A stretch of DNA of 64,000 bases from Eledone cirrhosa (Eukaryota > Mollusca > Cephalopoda > Octopoda > Eledonidae), in the NCBI GenBank assembly GCA_964016885.1, contig OZ024748.1, forward strand, positions 32,548,291 through 32,612,290, in the 5' to 3' direction. A program made the translations under genes and the position numbers. A model generated the notes under the pieces. The model worked only from the letters and a program-made list of their open reading frames with translations, did no database searches and was not told the origin of the DNA. The stretch's first letter is position 1; every line of letters starts with the position of its first letter. Below are positions 1-15,770 of this stretch, piece by piece.

Positions 1-3000
1 TGCTAAAAGTAATACTATAATTCTAAACTTGTTATATACTACACACTGCTAAAAGTGATACTATACTTCTAAACAGGTTATATATTACACACTGCTAAAA
101 GTAATACTATACCTCTAAACTGGTTATATATTACATGCTGCTAAAAGTAATACTGTATTTCTAAACTTGTTATATATTACACACTGCTAAAACCAATACA
201 ATACTTCTAAACTAGTTATATATTACACACTGCTAAAAGTAACACTATACCTCTAAACTGCTTGTATATTACATGCTGCTAAAAGTAATACTATACTTCT
301 AAACTGGTTATATATTACAAACTGCTAAAAGTAATACTACACTTCTAAACTGGTTATATATTAGACACTGCCAAAAGTAATACTATACTTCTTAACTGGC
401 TATATATTACACACTACTAAAAGCAATACTATACTTCTAAACTGGTTATATATTACACACTGCTAAAAGTAATTCTATACTTCTAAACTGCTTATATACT
501 ACATGCTTCTAAAAGTAAAATAATACTTCTAAACTGGTTATATATTACACACTGCTAAAAGTAATACTATACTTCTAAACTAGTTATATACTACATGCTG
601 CTAAAAGTAATACTATACTTCTAAACTGGTTATATACTACATGCTGCTAAAAGTAATACTATACTTCTAAACTGCTTATATACTACATGCTTCTAAAAGT
701 AAAATAATACTTCTAAACTGGTTATATATTACACACTGCTAAAAGTAATACTATACTTCTAAACTGGTTATATATTACAAACTGCTAAAAGTAATACTAC
801 ACTTCTAAACTGGTTATATATTAGACACTGCCAAAAGTAATACTATACTTCTTAACTGGCTATATATTACACAATACTAAAAGTAATACTATACTTCTAA
901 ACTGGTTATATATTACACACTGCTAAAAGTAATACTATACTTCTAAACTGCTTATATACTACATGCTTCTAAAAGTAATATAATACTTCTAAACTGGTTA
1001 TATATTACACACTGTTAAAAGTAGTACGATACTACTAAACTGGTTATATATTACACACTGCTAAAAGTAATACTATACGTCTAAACTGGTTATATATTAC
1101 ATGCTGCTAAAAGTAATACTATACTTCTAGACTGGTGATATATTACATACTGCTAAAAGTAATACTATACTTCTTAACTGGTTATATATTACAAACTGCT
1201 AAAAGTAATACTATACTTCTAAACTGGTTATATATTACACACTACTAAAAGTAATACTATACTTCTAAACTGGTTATATATTACACACTGCTAAAAGTAA
1301 TACTATACCTCTCAACTGGTTATATATTACACACTGCTAAACGTAATACTATACTTCTAAACTAGTTATATATTACACGCTGGTAAAAGTAATACTATAC
1401 TTCTTAACAGGTTATATATTACACACTACTAAAAGTAATACTATACTTCTTAACTGGTTATATATTACACACTACTAAAAGTAATACTATACTTCTAAAC
1501 TGGTTATATATTACACACTGCTAAAAGTAATACTATACTACTAAACTGGTTATATATTACACACTGTTAAAAGTAATACTATACTTCTAAACTGGTTATA
1601 TATTACGCACTGCTAAAAGTAATACTATACTTCTAAATTAGGTATATATTACACACTGCTAAAAGTAATAGTATACCTCTAAACTGGTTATATATTACAC
1701 ACTTCTAAAAGTAATACTATACTTCTAGACAGGTTATATATTACACACTGCTAAAAGTAATATTATACTTCTAAACTGGTTATATATTACACACGTCTAA
1801 AAGTAATACTATACTTCTAAACTGCTTATATACTACATGCTTCTAAAAGTAATATAATACTTCTAAACTGGTTATATATTACACACTGTTAAAAGTAATA
1901 ATATACTTCTAAACTGGTTATATATTACACATTGCTAAAATAATACTATACTTCTAAACTGGTTATATATTACAAACTGCTAAAAGTAATACTACACTTC
2001 TAAACTGGTTATATATTAGACACTGCCAAAAGTAATACTATATTTCTTAATTGGCTATATATTACACAATACTAAAAGTAATACTATACTTCTAAACTGG
2101 TTATATATTACACACTGCTAAAAGTAATACTATACTTCTAAACTGCTTATATACTACATGCTTCTAAAAGTAATATAATACTTCTAAACTGGTTATATAT
2201 TACACACTGTTAAAAGTAATACTATACTTCTAAACTGGTTATATATTACACATTGCTAAAAGTAATACTATACTACTAAACTGGTTATATATTACACACT
2301 GCTAAAAGTAATACTATACGTCTAAACTGGTTATATATTACATGCTGCTAAAAGTAATACTATACTTCTAGACTGGTGATATATTACATACTGCTAAAAG
2401 TAATACTATACTTCTTAACTGGTTATATATTACAAACTGCTAAAAGTAATACTATACTTCTAAACTGGTTATATATTACACACTACTAAAAGTAATACTA
2501 TACTTCTAAACTGGTTATATATTACACACTGCTAAAAGTAATACTATACCTCTCAACTGGTTATATATTACACACTGCTAAACGTAATGCTATACTTCTA
2601 AACTAGTTATATATTACACGCTGGTAAAAGTAATACTATACTTCTTAACAGGTTATATATTACACACTACTAAAAGTAATACTATACTTCTTAACTGGTT
2701 ATATATTACACACTACTAAAAGTAATACTATACTTCTAAACTGGTTATATATTACACACTGCTAAAAGTAATACTATACTACTAAACTGGTTATATATTA
2801 CACACTGTTAAAAGTAATACTATACTTCTAAACTGGTTATATATTACGCACTGCTAAAAGTAATACTATACTTCTAAATTAGGTATATATTACACACTGC
2901 TAAAAGTAATAGTATACCTCTAAACTGGTTATATATTACACACTTCTAAAAGTAATACTATACTTCTAGACAGGTTATATATTACACACTGCTAAAAGTA

Positions 3001-3616
3001 ATATTATACTTCTAAACTGGTTATATATTACACACGTCTAAAAGTAATACTATACTTCTAAACTGCTTATATACTACATGCTTCTAAAAGTAATATAATA
3101 CTTCTAAACTGGTTATATATTACACACTGTTAAAAGTAATAATATACTTCTAAACTGGTTATATATTACACGTTGCTAAAATAATACTTTACTTCTAAAC
3201 TGGTTATATATTACACACTGCTAAATGTAATAGTATACTTCTAAACTGGTTATATATTACACACTGCTAAAAGTAATACTATACTTCTTCTAAACTGGTT
3301 ATATATTACACACTGCTAAAGGTAATACTATACTTCTAAACTGGTTATATATTACACACTGTTAAAAGTAATACTATACTTCTAAACTGGTTATATATTA
3401 CGCACTGCTAAAAGTAATACTATACTTCTAAACAGAATATATATAACATGCCGCTAAAAGTAATACATTACTTCTAAACTGGTTATATATTACACACTGA
3501 TAAAAGTAATACTATTCTTCTAAATTAGGTATATATTACACACTGCTAAAAGTAATACTATACTTCTAAACAGGTTATATATTACACACTGCTAAACGTA
3601 ATATTTTAACTCTAAA
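1..3616 (+). repeat. Higher-order repeat A, copy 1 (left end cut by window)
   Basis: This block matches 7,591-11,206 at a constant offset of 7,590 bp (165 monomers), with only scattered single-base differences, for example at 779 and 1863. The match stops abruptly at about 3,617, where this copy turns into a variant with ttacatattac and aaaagacatac. Inside it is an older partial duplication with a spacing of about 1.2 kb: the run with acaaactgc, tagacactgcc and cacaatactaaaag near 778-880 recurs near 1973-2070. The same inner duplication occurs in copy 2, so it predates the 7.6-kb event. Confidence 0.85.
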
Positions 3617-6600
3617 CAGGTTACATATTACACACTGCTAAAAGACATACTATACTTCTAAACTGGATATATATTACATGCTGCTAAAAGTGATGCTATA
3701 CTTCTAAACTGGTTATATATTACACACTGCTAAAAGTAATGCTATACCTCTAAACTGGTTATATATTACATGCTGCTAAAAGTAATACTGTATTTCTAAA
3801 CTTGTTATATATTACACACTGCTAAAACCAATACAATACTTCTAAACTTGTTATATATTACACACTGCTAAAAGTAACACTATACCTCTAAACTGGTTGT
3901 ATATTACATGCTGCTAAAAGTAATACTATACTTCCAAACTGGTTATATATTACACACTGCTAAAAGTAATACTATACTTCTAAACTGCTTATATACTACA
4001 TGCTTCTAAAAGTAAAATAATACTTCTAAATTGGTTATATATTACACACTGCTAAAAGTAATACTATACTTCTAAACTGGTTATATATTACAAACTGCTA
4101 AAAGTAATACTACACTTCTAAACTGGTTATATATTAGACACTGCCAAAAGTAATACTATACTTCTAAACTGGTTATATACTACATGCTGCTAAAAGTAAA
4201 ATAATACTTCTAAACTGGTTATATGTTACACACTGTTAAAAGAAATAATATACCTCTAAACTGGTTATATATTAGATGCTGCTAAAAGTAATACTATACT
4301 TCTAAACTGGTTATATGTTACGACTGCTAAAAGTAATACTATACTTCTAAATTAGGTATATATTACACACTGCTAAAAGTAATAGTATACCTCTAACCTG
4401 GTTATATATTACACACTGCTAAAAGTAATACTATACTTCTAAAATGCTTATATATTACACACTGCTAAAGGTAATACTATACTTCTAAACTGGTTATATA
4501 TTACACACTGTTAAAAGTAATACTATACTTCTAAACTGGTTATATATTACACACTGCTAAAGGTAATATTATACTTCTAAACTGGTTATATATTACACTC
4601 TGTTAAAAGTAATACTATATTTCTAAACTGGTTAAATATTGCACACTGGTAAAAGTAATACTATACTTCTAAATCAGGTATATCTTACACACTGCTAAAA
4701 GCAATACTATACTTCTAAACAGGTTATATATTACACAGTGTTAAAAGTAATACTATAATTCTAAACTGGTTATATATTACACACTGCTAAAAGTAATACT
4801 ATACTTCTAAACTGGTTATATATTACATGCTACTAAATGTAATACTATACTTCAAAATTGGTTATATACTACATGCTTCTAAAAGTAATACTATACTTCT
4901 AAACTGGTTATATATTACACACTGCTAAAAGTAACACTATACTACTAAACTGGTTATATATTACACACTGCTAAAAGTAACACTATACTACTAAACTGGT
5001 TGTATATTACATGCTGCTAAAAGTAATATTATACTTCTAAACTGGTTATATATTACATATTTCTAAAAGTAATACTATACTTCTCTAACTGGTTATATAT
5101 TACACACTGCTAAAAGTAATACTATACTTCTAAACTGGTTATATATTACACACTGCTAAAAGTAATACTATACCTCTTAACTGGTTATATATTACACACT
5201 GCTAAAAGTAATACTATACCTCTTAACTGGTTATATATTAGATGCTGCTAAAAGTAATACTATACTTCTAAATTAGGTATATATTACACACTGCTAAAAG
5301 TAATACTATACTTCTAAACTGCTTATATATTACACTCTGCTAAAGGTAATACTATACTTCTAAACTGGTTATATATTACACACTGTTAAAAGTAATACTA
5401 TACTTCTAAACTGGTTATATATTACACACTGTTAAAACTAATACTATACTTCTATACTGGTTATATATTACATGCTGCTAAAAGTGATACTACACTTCTA
5501 AACTGGTTATATACTACATGCTTCTAAAAGTAATACTATAGTTCTAAACTGGTTATATATTACACACTGCTAAAAGTAATACTATACTTCTAAACTGGTT
5601 ATATATTACACTCTGCTAAAGGTAATACTATACTTCTAAACTGGTTATATATTAGACACTGTTAAAAGTAATACTATACTTCTAAACTGGTTATATGTTA
5701 CACACTGATAAAAGTAATACTATACTTCTAAATAATGTATATATTACACACTGCTAAAAGTAATATTATACTTCTAAACAGGTTATATATTACACACTGC
5801 TAAACGTAATACTTTAACTCTAACCCGGTTATATATTACACACCGCTAAAAGTAATACTATACTTCTAAACTGGTTATATATTACACACTGCTAAAAGTA
5901 ATACTATACTTCGAAACTGGTTATATATTACACACTGCTAAAAGTGACACTATACTTCTAAACTAGTTATATACGACATACTGCTAAAAGTAATACTGTA
6001 CTTCTAAACTGGTTATATACTACACGCTGCTAAATGTAATACTATACTTCTTAACTGGTTATATATTACACACTGCTAAAAGTAATACTATAGCTCTAAA
6101 CTGGTTATATATTACACACTGCTAAAAGTAATACTATACCTCTAAACTGGTTGTATATTACATGCTGCTAAAAGTAATACTATACTTCTAAACTGGTTAT
6201 ATATTACACACTGCTAAAGGTAATACTATACTTCTAAACTGGTTATATATTACACACTGTTAAAAGTAATACTATACTTCTAAACTGGTTATATATTACA
6301 CACTGCTGAAAGTAATACTATACTTCTAAACTGCTTATATACTACATGCTCCTAAAAGTAATACTATACTTCTAAACTGGTTATATATTACACACTGCTA
6401 AAAGTAATACTATACTTCTAAACTGGTTATATATTACACACTGTTAAAAGTAATACTATACTTCTAAACTGGTTATATATTACACACTGCTAAAAGTAAT
6501 ACTATACCTCTTAACTGGTTATATATTAGATGCTGCTAAAAGTAATACTATACTTCTAAACTGGTTATATATTACACACTGCTACAAGTAATACTATACG

Positions 6601-7590
6601 TCTGAAATGCTTATATATTACACACTGCTAAAGGTAATACTATACTTCTAAACTGGTTATATATTAGACACTGTTAAAAGTAATACTATACTTCCAAACA
6701 GATTATATATAACATGCCGCTAAAAGTAATACATTACTTCTAAACTGGTTATATATTACACACTGATAAAAGTAATACTATACTTCTAAATTAGGTATAT
6801 ATTACACACTGCTAAAAGTAATATTATACTTCAAAACAGGTTATATATTACACAATGCTAAACGTAATACTTTAATTCTAAACCTGTTATATATTACACA
6901 CTGCTAAAAGTAATACTATACTTCTAAACTGGTTATATATTACACACTGCTAAAAGTAATACTATACTTCGAAACTGGTTATATATTACACACTGCTAAA
7001 AGTAATACTATACTTCTATACTGGTTATATATTACATGTGCTAAAAGTGATACTTTACTTCTAAACTGGTTATAATCTACATGCTTCTAAAAGTAATAAT
7101 ATAGTTCTAAACTGGTTATATATTACACACTGCTAAAAGTAATACTATACTTCTCAACTGGTTATATATTACACACTGCTAAAAGTAATATTATACTTCT
7201 AAACTAGTTATATATTACACACTGCTAACACTAATACTATACTCATAAACTGGTTATATATTACACAGTGCTAAAAGTAATTCTATACCTCCAAACTAGT
7301 TATATAATACATGCTGCTAAATGTAATACTATAACTCTAAACTGGTTATATATTACACACTGCTAAAAGTAATACTATACCTCTAAACTAGTTATATGTT
7401 ACACACTGCTAAAAGACATACTATACTTCTAAACTGGATATATATTACATGCTGCTAAAAGTAATACTATACTTCTAAACTGGTTATATACTACATGTTT
7501 CTAAAAGTAATAATATACTTCTAAACTGGTTATATATTACACACTACTAAAAGTAATACTATACTTCTAAACTGGTTATATGTTACACAC

Positions 7591-10500
7591 TGCTAAAAGT
7601 AATACTATAATTCTAAACTTGTTATATACTACACACTGCTAAAAGTGATACTATACTTCTAAACAGGTTATATATTACACACTGCTAAAAGTAATACTAT
7701 ACCTCTAAACTGGTTATATATTACATGCTGCTAAAAGTAATACTGTATTTCTAAACTTGTTATATATTACACACTGCTAAAACCAATACAATACTTCTAA
7801 ACTAGTTATATATTACACACTGCTAAAAGTAACACTATACCTCTAAACTGCTTGTATATTACATGCTGCTAAAAGTAATACTATACTTCTAAACTGGTTA
7901 TATATTACAAACTGCTAAAAGTAATACTACACTTCTAAACTGGTTATATATTAGACACTGCCAAAAGTAATACTATACTTCTTAACTGGCTATATATTAC
8001 ACACTACTAAAAGCAATACTATACTTCTAAACTGGTTATATATTACACACTGCTAAAAGTAATTCTATACTTCTAAACTGCTTATATACTACATGCTTCT
8101 AAAAGTAAAATAATACTTCTAAACTGGTTATATATTACACACTGCTAAAAGTAATACTATACTTCTAAACTAGTTATATACTACATGCTGCTAAAAGTAA
8201 TACTATACTTCTAAACTGGTTATATACTACATGCTGCTAAAAGTAATACTATACTTCTAAACTGCTTATATACTACATGCTTCTAAAAGTAAAATAATAC
8301 TTCTAAACTGGTTATATATTACACACTGCTAAAAGTAATACTATACTTCTAAACTGGTTATATATTACACACTGCTAAAAGTAATACTACACTTCTAAAC
8401 TGGTTATATATTAGACACTGCCAAAAGTAATACTATACTTCTTAACTGGCTATATATTACACAATACTAAAAGTAATACTATACTTCTAAACTGGTTATA
8501 TATTACACACTGCTAAAAGTAATACTATACTTCTAAACTGCTTATATACTACATGCTTCTAAAAGTAATATAATACTTCTAAACTGGTTATATATTACAC
8601 ACTGTTAAAAGTAGTACGATACTACTAAACTGGTTATATATTACACACTGCTAAAAGTAATACTATACGTCTAAACTGGTTATATATTACATGCTGCTAA
8701 AAGTAATACTATACTTCTAGACTGGTGATATATTACATACTGCTAAAAGTAATACTATACTTCTTAACTGGTTATATATTACAAACTGCTAAAAGTAATA
8801 CTATACTTCTAAACTGGTTATATATTACACACTACTAAAAGTAATACTATACTTCTAAACTGGTTATATATTACACACTGCTAAAAGTAATACTATACCT
8901 CTCAACTGGTTATATATTACACACTGCTAAACGTAATACTATACTTCTAAACTAGTTATATATTACACGCTGGTAAAAGTAATACTATACTTCTTAACAG
9001 GTTATATATTACACACTACTAAAAGTAATACTATACTTCTTAACTGGTTATATATTACACACTACTAAAAGTAATACTATACTTCTAAACTGGTTATATA
9101 TTACACACTGCTAAAAGTAATACTATACTACTAAACTGGTTATATATTACACACTGTTAAAAGTAATACTATACTTCTAAACTGGTTATATATTACGCAC
9201 TGCTAAAAGTAATACTATACTTCTAAATTAGGTATATATTACACACTGCTAAAAGTAATAGTATACCTCTAAACTGGTTATATATTACACACTTCTAAAA
9301 GTAATACTATACTTCTAGACAGGTTATATATTACACACTGCTAAAAGTAATATTATACTTCTAAACTGGTTATATATTACACACGTCTAAAAGTAATACT
9401 ATACTTCTAAACTGCTTATATACTACATGCTTCTAAAAGTAATATAATACTTCAAAACTGGTTATATATTACACACTGTTAAAAGTAATAATATACTTCT
9501 AAACTGGTTATATATTACACATTGCTAAAATAATACTATACTTCTAAACTGGTTATATATTACAAACTGCTAAAAGTAATACTACACTTCTAAACTGGTT
9601 ATATATTAGACACTGCCAAAAGTAATACTATATTTCTTAATTGGCTATATATTACACAATACTAAAAGTAATACTATACTTCTAAACTGGTTATATATTA
9701 CACACTGCTAAAAGTAATACTATACTTCTAAACTGCTTATATACTACATGCTTCTAAAAGTAATATAATACTTCTAAACTGGTTATATATTACACACTGT
9801 TAAAAGTAATACTATACTTCTAAACTGGTTATATATTACACATTGCTAAAAGTAATACTATACTACTAAACTGGTTATATATTACACACTGCTAAAAGTA
9901 ATACTATACGTCTAAACTGGTTATATATTACATGCTGCTAAAAGTAATACTATACTTCTAGACTGGTGATATATTACATACTGCTAAAAGTAATACTATA
10001 CTTCTTAACTGGTTATATATTACAAACTGCTAAAAGTAATACTATACTTCTAAACTGGTTATATATTACACACTACTAAAAGTAATACTATACTTCTAAA
10101 CTGGTTATATATTACACACTGCTAAAAGTAATACTATACCTCTCAACTGGTTATATATTACACACTGCTAAACGTAATGCTATACTTCTAAACTAGTTAT
10201 ATATTACACGCTGGTAAAAGTAATACTATACTTCTTAACAGGTTATATATTACACACTACTAAAAGTAATACTATACTTCTTAACTGGTTATATATTACA
10301 CACTACTAAAAGTAATACTATACTTCTAAACTGGTTATATATTACACACTGCTAAAAGTAATACTATACTACTAAACTGGTTATATATTACACACTGTTA
10401 AAAGTAATACTATACTTCTAAACTGGTTATATATTACGCACTGCTAAAAGTAATACTATACTTCTAAATTAGGTATATATTACACACTGCTAAAAGTAAT

Positions 10501-11206
10501 AGTATACCTCTAAACTGGTTATATATTACACACTTCTAAAAGTAATACTATACTTCTAGACAGGTTATATATTACACACTGCTAAAAGTAATATTATACT
10601 TCTAAACTGGTTATATATTACACACGTCTAAAAGTAATACTATACTTCTAAACTGCTTATATACTACATGCTTCTAAAAGTAATATAATACTTCTAAACT
10701 GGTTATATATTACACACTGTTAAAAGTAATAATATACTTCTAAACTGGTTATATATTACACGTTGCTAAAATAATACTTTACTTCTAAACTGGTTATATA
10801 TTACACACTGCTAAATGTAATAGTATACTTCTAAACTGGTTATATATTACACACTGCTAAAAGTAATACTATACTTCTTCTAAACTGGTTATATATTACA
10901 CACTGCTAAAGGTAATACTATACTTCTAAACTGGTTATATATTACACACTGTTAAAAGTAATACTATACTTCTAAACTGGTTATATATTACGCACTGCTA
11001 AAAGTAATACTATACTTCTAAACAGAATATATATAACATGCCGCTAAAAGTAATACATTACTTCTAAACTGGTTATATATTACACACTGATAAAAGTAAT
11101 ACTATTCTTCTAAATTAGGTATATATTACACACTGCTAAAAGTAATACTATACTTCTAAACAGGTTATATATTACACACTGCTAAACGTAATATTTTAAC
11201 TCTAAA
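7591..11206 (+). repeat. Higher-order repeat A, copy 2
   Basis: Near-identical copy of 1-3,616. Checked anchors at offset 7,590 include the aaaagtgata unit (51 and 7,641), the tatttcttaattgg variant (2,041 and 9,631) and the atattttaac variant (3,601 and 11,191). Identity breaks just after 11,206, where this copy keeps an ordinary aaactggttatat unit. Because the window begins inside copy 1, the true left boundary of the duplication is unknown. Confidence 0.85.
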
Positions 11207-14200
11207 CTGGTTATATATTACACACTGCTAAAAGTAATACTATACTTCTAAACTGTTTATATATTACACACTGCTAAAAGTAATACTATACCTCGAAACT
11301 GGTTATATATTACACACTGCTAAAAGTAATACTATACTTCTATACTGGTTATATATTACATGCTGCTAAAAGTGATACTATACTTCTAAACTGATTATAT
11401 ACTACATGCTTCTAAAAGTAATACTATAGTTCTAAACTGGTTATATATTACACACTGCTAAAAGTAATACTATACTTCTAAACTGGTTATATATTACACA
11501 CTTCTAAAAGTAATACTATACTTCCAGACAGGTTATATATTACATACTGCTAAACGTAATACTATACTTCTAAACTGGTTATATACTACATGCTGCTAAA
11601 AGTAATACTATACTTCTAAACTGGTTATATATTACACACTGCTAAAAGTAATACTATACTTCTAAACTAGTTATATATTACATGCTGCTAAAAGTAATAC
11701 TATACTTCTTAACAGGTTATATATTACACACTGCTAAAAGTAATACTATACTTATAAACTGGTTATATATTACACACTGCTAAAAGTAATACTATACTTC
11801 TAAACTAGTTATATACTACATGCTTCTAAAAGTAATACTATACTTCTAAACTGGTTATATAGTACATGCTGCTAAAAGTAATACTATACTTCTTAACTGG
11901 CTATATATTACACACTACTAAAAGTAATACTATACTTCTAAACTGGTTATATATTACACACTGCTAAAAGTAATACTATACTTCTAAACTGCTTATATAC
12001 TACATGCTTCTAAAAGTAATATAATACTTCTAAACTGGTTATATATTACACACTGTTAAAAGTAATACTATACTTCTAAACTGGTTATTTATTACACATT
12101 GCTAAAAGAAATACTATACTACTAAACTGGTTATATATTACACACCGCTAAAAGAAATACTATACGTCTAAACTGGTTATATATTACATGCTGCTAAAAG
12201 TAATACTATACTTCTAGACTGGTGATATATTACATACTGCTAAAAGTAATACTATACTTCTTAACTGGTTATATATTACACACTACTAAAAGTAATACTA
12301 TACTTCTAAACTGGTTATATATTACACACTGCTAAAAGTAATACTATACCTCTCAACTGGTTATATATTACACACTGCTAAACGTAATACTATACTTCTA
12401 AACTAGTTATATATTACACGCTGGTAAAAGTAATACTATACTTCTTAACAGGTTATATATTACACACTAATAAAAGTAATACTATACTTCTTAACTGGTT
12501 ATATATTACACACTACTAAAAGTAATAATATACTTCTAAACTGGTTATATATTACACACTGCTAAAAGTAATACTATACTACTAAACTGGTTATATATTA
12601 CACTCTGTTAAAAGTAATACTATACTTCTAAACTGGTTATATATTACACACTGCTAAAGGTAATACTATACTTCTAAACTGGTTATATATTACACTCTGT
12701 TAAAAGTAATACTATATTTCTAAACTGGTTATATATTGTACACTGGTAAAAGTAATACTATACTTCCAAATCAGGTATATCTTACACACTGCTAAAAGCA
12801 ATACTATACTTCTAAACAGGTTATATATTACACACTGTTTAAAGTAATACTATAACTCTAAACTGGTTATATATTACACACTGCTAAAAGTAATACTATA
12901 CTTCTAAACTGGTTATATATTACATGCTACTAAATGTAATACTATACTTCTAAATTGGTTATATACTACATGCTTCTAAAAGTAATACTATACTTCTAAA
13001 CTGGTTATATATTACACACTGCTAAAAGTAACACTATACTACTAAACTGGTTATATATTACACACTGCTAAAAGTAACACTATACTACTAAACTGGTTGT
13101 ATATTACATGCTGCTAAAAGTAATACTATACTTCTAAACTGGTTATATATAACACATTTCTAAAAGTAATACTATACTTCATGACAGGTTATATATTACA
13201 CACTGCTAAATGTAATACTATACTTCTCTAACTGGTTATATATTACACACTGCTAAAAGTAATACTATACTTCTAAACTGGTTATATATTACACACTGTT
13301 AAAAGTAATACTATACCTCTTAACTGGTTATATATTACACACTGCTAAAAGTAATACTATACCTCTTAACTGATTATATATTAGATGCTGCTAAAAGTAA
13401 CACTATACTTCTAAATTAGGTATATATTACACACTGCTAAAAGTAATACTATACTTCTAAACTGCTTATATATTACACACTGCTAAAGGTAATACTATAC
13501 TTCTAAACTGGTTATATATTACACACTGTTAAAAGTAATACTATACTTCTAAACTGGTTATATATTACACACTGTTAAAACTAATACTATACTTCTAAAC
13601 TGATTATATATAACATTCCGCTAAAAGTAATACATTACTTCTAAACTGGTTATATATTACACACTGATAAACGTAATACTATACTTCTAACTTAGGTATA
13701 TATTACACACTGCTAAAAGTAATATTATACTTCTAAACAGGTTATATATTACACACTGCTAAACGTAATACTTTAACTCTAAACCGGTTATATATTACAC
13801 ACTGCTAAAAGTAATACTATACTTCTAAACTGGTTATATATTACACACTGCTAAAAGTAATAATATACTTCGAAACTGGTTATATATTAGACACTGCTAA
13901 AAGTAATACTATACTTCTATACTGGTTATATATTACATGCTGCTAAAAGTGATACTATACTTCTAAACTACATGCTTCTAAAAGTAATACTATAGTTCTA
14001 AACTGGTTATATATTACACACTGCTAAAAGTAATACTATACTTCTAAACTGGTTATATATTACACACTGCTAAAGGTAATACTATACTTCTAAACTGGTT
14101 ATATATTACACACTGTTAACAGTAATACTATACTTCTAAACTGGTTATATATTAGACACTGTTAAAAGTAATACTATACTTCTAAACTGGTTATATGTTA

Positions 14201-14759
14201 CACACTGCTAAAAGTAATACTATACTTCTAAACTGGTTATATATTACACACTGTTAAAAGTAATACTATACTTCTAAACTGGTTATATATTACACACTGC
14301 TAAAAGTAATACTATACCTCTTAACTGGTTATATATTAGATGCTGCTAAAAGTAATACTATACTTCTGAAATGCTTATATATTACACACTGCTAAAAGTA
14401 ATGCTATACTTCTAAACTGGTTATATATTACAGACTTCTAAAAGTAATACTATACTTCCAGACAGGTTATATATTACATACTGCTAAATGTAATACTATA
14501 CTTCTAAACTGATTATATACTACATGCTGCTAAAAGTAATACTATACTTCTAAACTGGTTATATATTACACACTGCTAAAAGTAATACTATACTTCTAAA
14601 CTAGTTATATATTACATGCTGCTAAACGTAATACTTTAATTCTAAACCGGTTATATATTACACACTACTGAAAGTAATACTATACTTCTAAACTGGTTAT
14701 ATACAACATGCTTCTAAAAGTAATACTATAGTTCTAAACTGGTTATATATTACACACTG

Positions 14760-15770
14760 CTAAATGTAATACTATACTTCTCAACTGGTTATATATTACA
14801 CACTGCTAAAAGTATTACTATACTTCTAAACTAGTTATATATTACAAACTGCTAAAGTAATACTATACCTCTAAACTGGTTATACGTTACATGCTGCTAA
14901 AAGTAATACTATACTTCAAAACTGTTTATATATTACACACTGCTAAAAGTAATATTATACTTCTAAACTAGTTATATATTACACACTGCTAAAACTAATA
15001 CTATACTCATAAACTGGTTATATATTACACAGTGCTAAAAGTAATTCTATACCTCTAAACTAGTTATATAATACATGCTGCTAAATGTAGTACTATAACT
15101 CTAAACTGGTTATATATTACACACTGCTAAAGTAATACTATACCTCTAAACTGGTTATACGTTACATGCTGCTAAAAGTAATACTATACTTCTAAACTGG
15201 ATATATATTACATGCTGCTAAAAGTAATACTATACTTCTAAACTGGTTATATATTACACACTACTGAAAGTAATACTATACTTCTAAACTGGTTATATAT
15301 TACACACTGCTAAAAGTATTACTATACTTCTAAACTAGTTATATATTACAAACTGCTAAAGTAATACTATACCTCTAAACTGGTTATACGTTACATGCTG
15401 CTAAAAGTAATACTATACTTCAAAACTGTTTATATATTACACACTGCTAAAAGTAATATTATACTTCTAAACTAGTTATATATTACACACTGCTAAAACT
15501 AATACTATACTCATAAACTGGTTATATATTACACAGTGCTAAAAGTAATTCTATACCTGTAAACTAGTTATATAATACATGCTGCTAAATGTAATACTAT
15601 AACTCTAAACTGGTTATATATTACACACTGCTAAAAGTAATACTACACTTCTAAACAGGTTACATATTACACACTGCTAAAAGACATACTATACTTCTAA
15701 ACTGGATATATATTACATGCTGCTAAAAGTAATACTATACTTCTAAACTGGTTATATATTACACACTACT
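14760..15770 (+). repeat. Two tandem 504-bp (11-monomer) units
   Basis: Variant anchors repeat at 504 bp: the actcataaactgg unit (ctcat at 15,006 and 15,510) and the shortened aaactgctaaagtaa unit (14,846 and 15,350). 504 is 11 x 46 minus 2, and each copy contains one 44-bp monomer, which explains the deficit. Outer boundaries are approximate. Confidence 0.7.

Noticed and set aside
1..46. CENP-B box in the monomer
   Set aside because: The GC-containing core of the box is absent from the consensus and from the variants I read.
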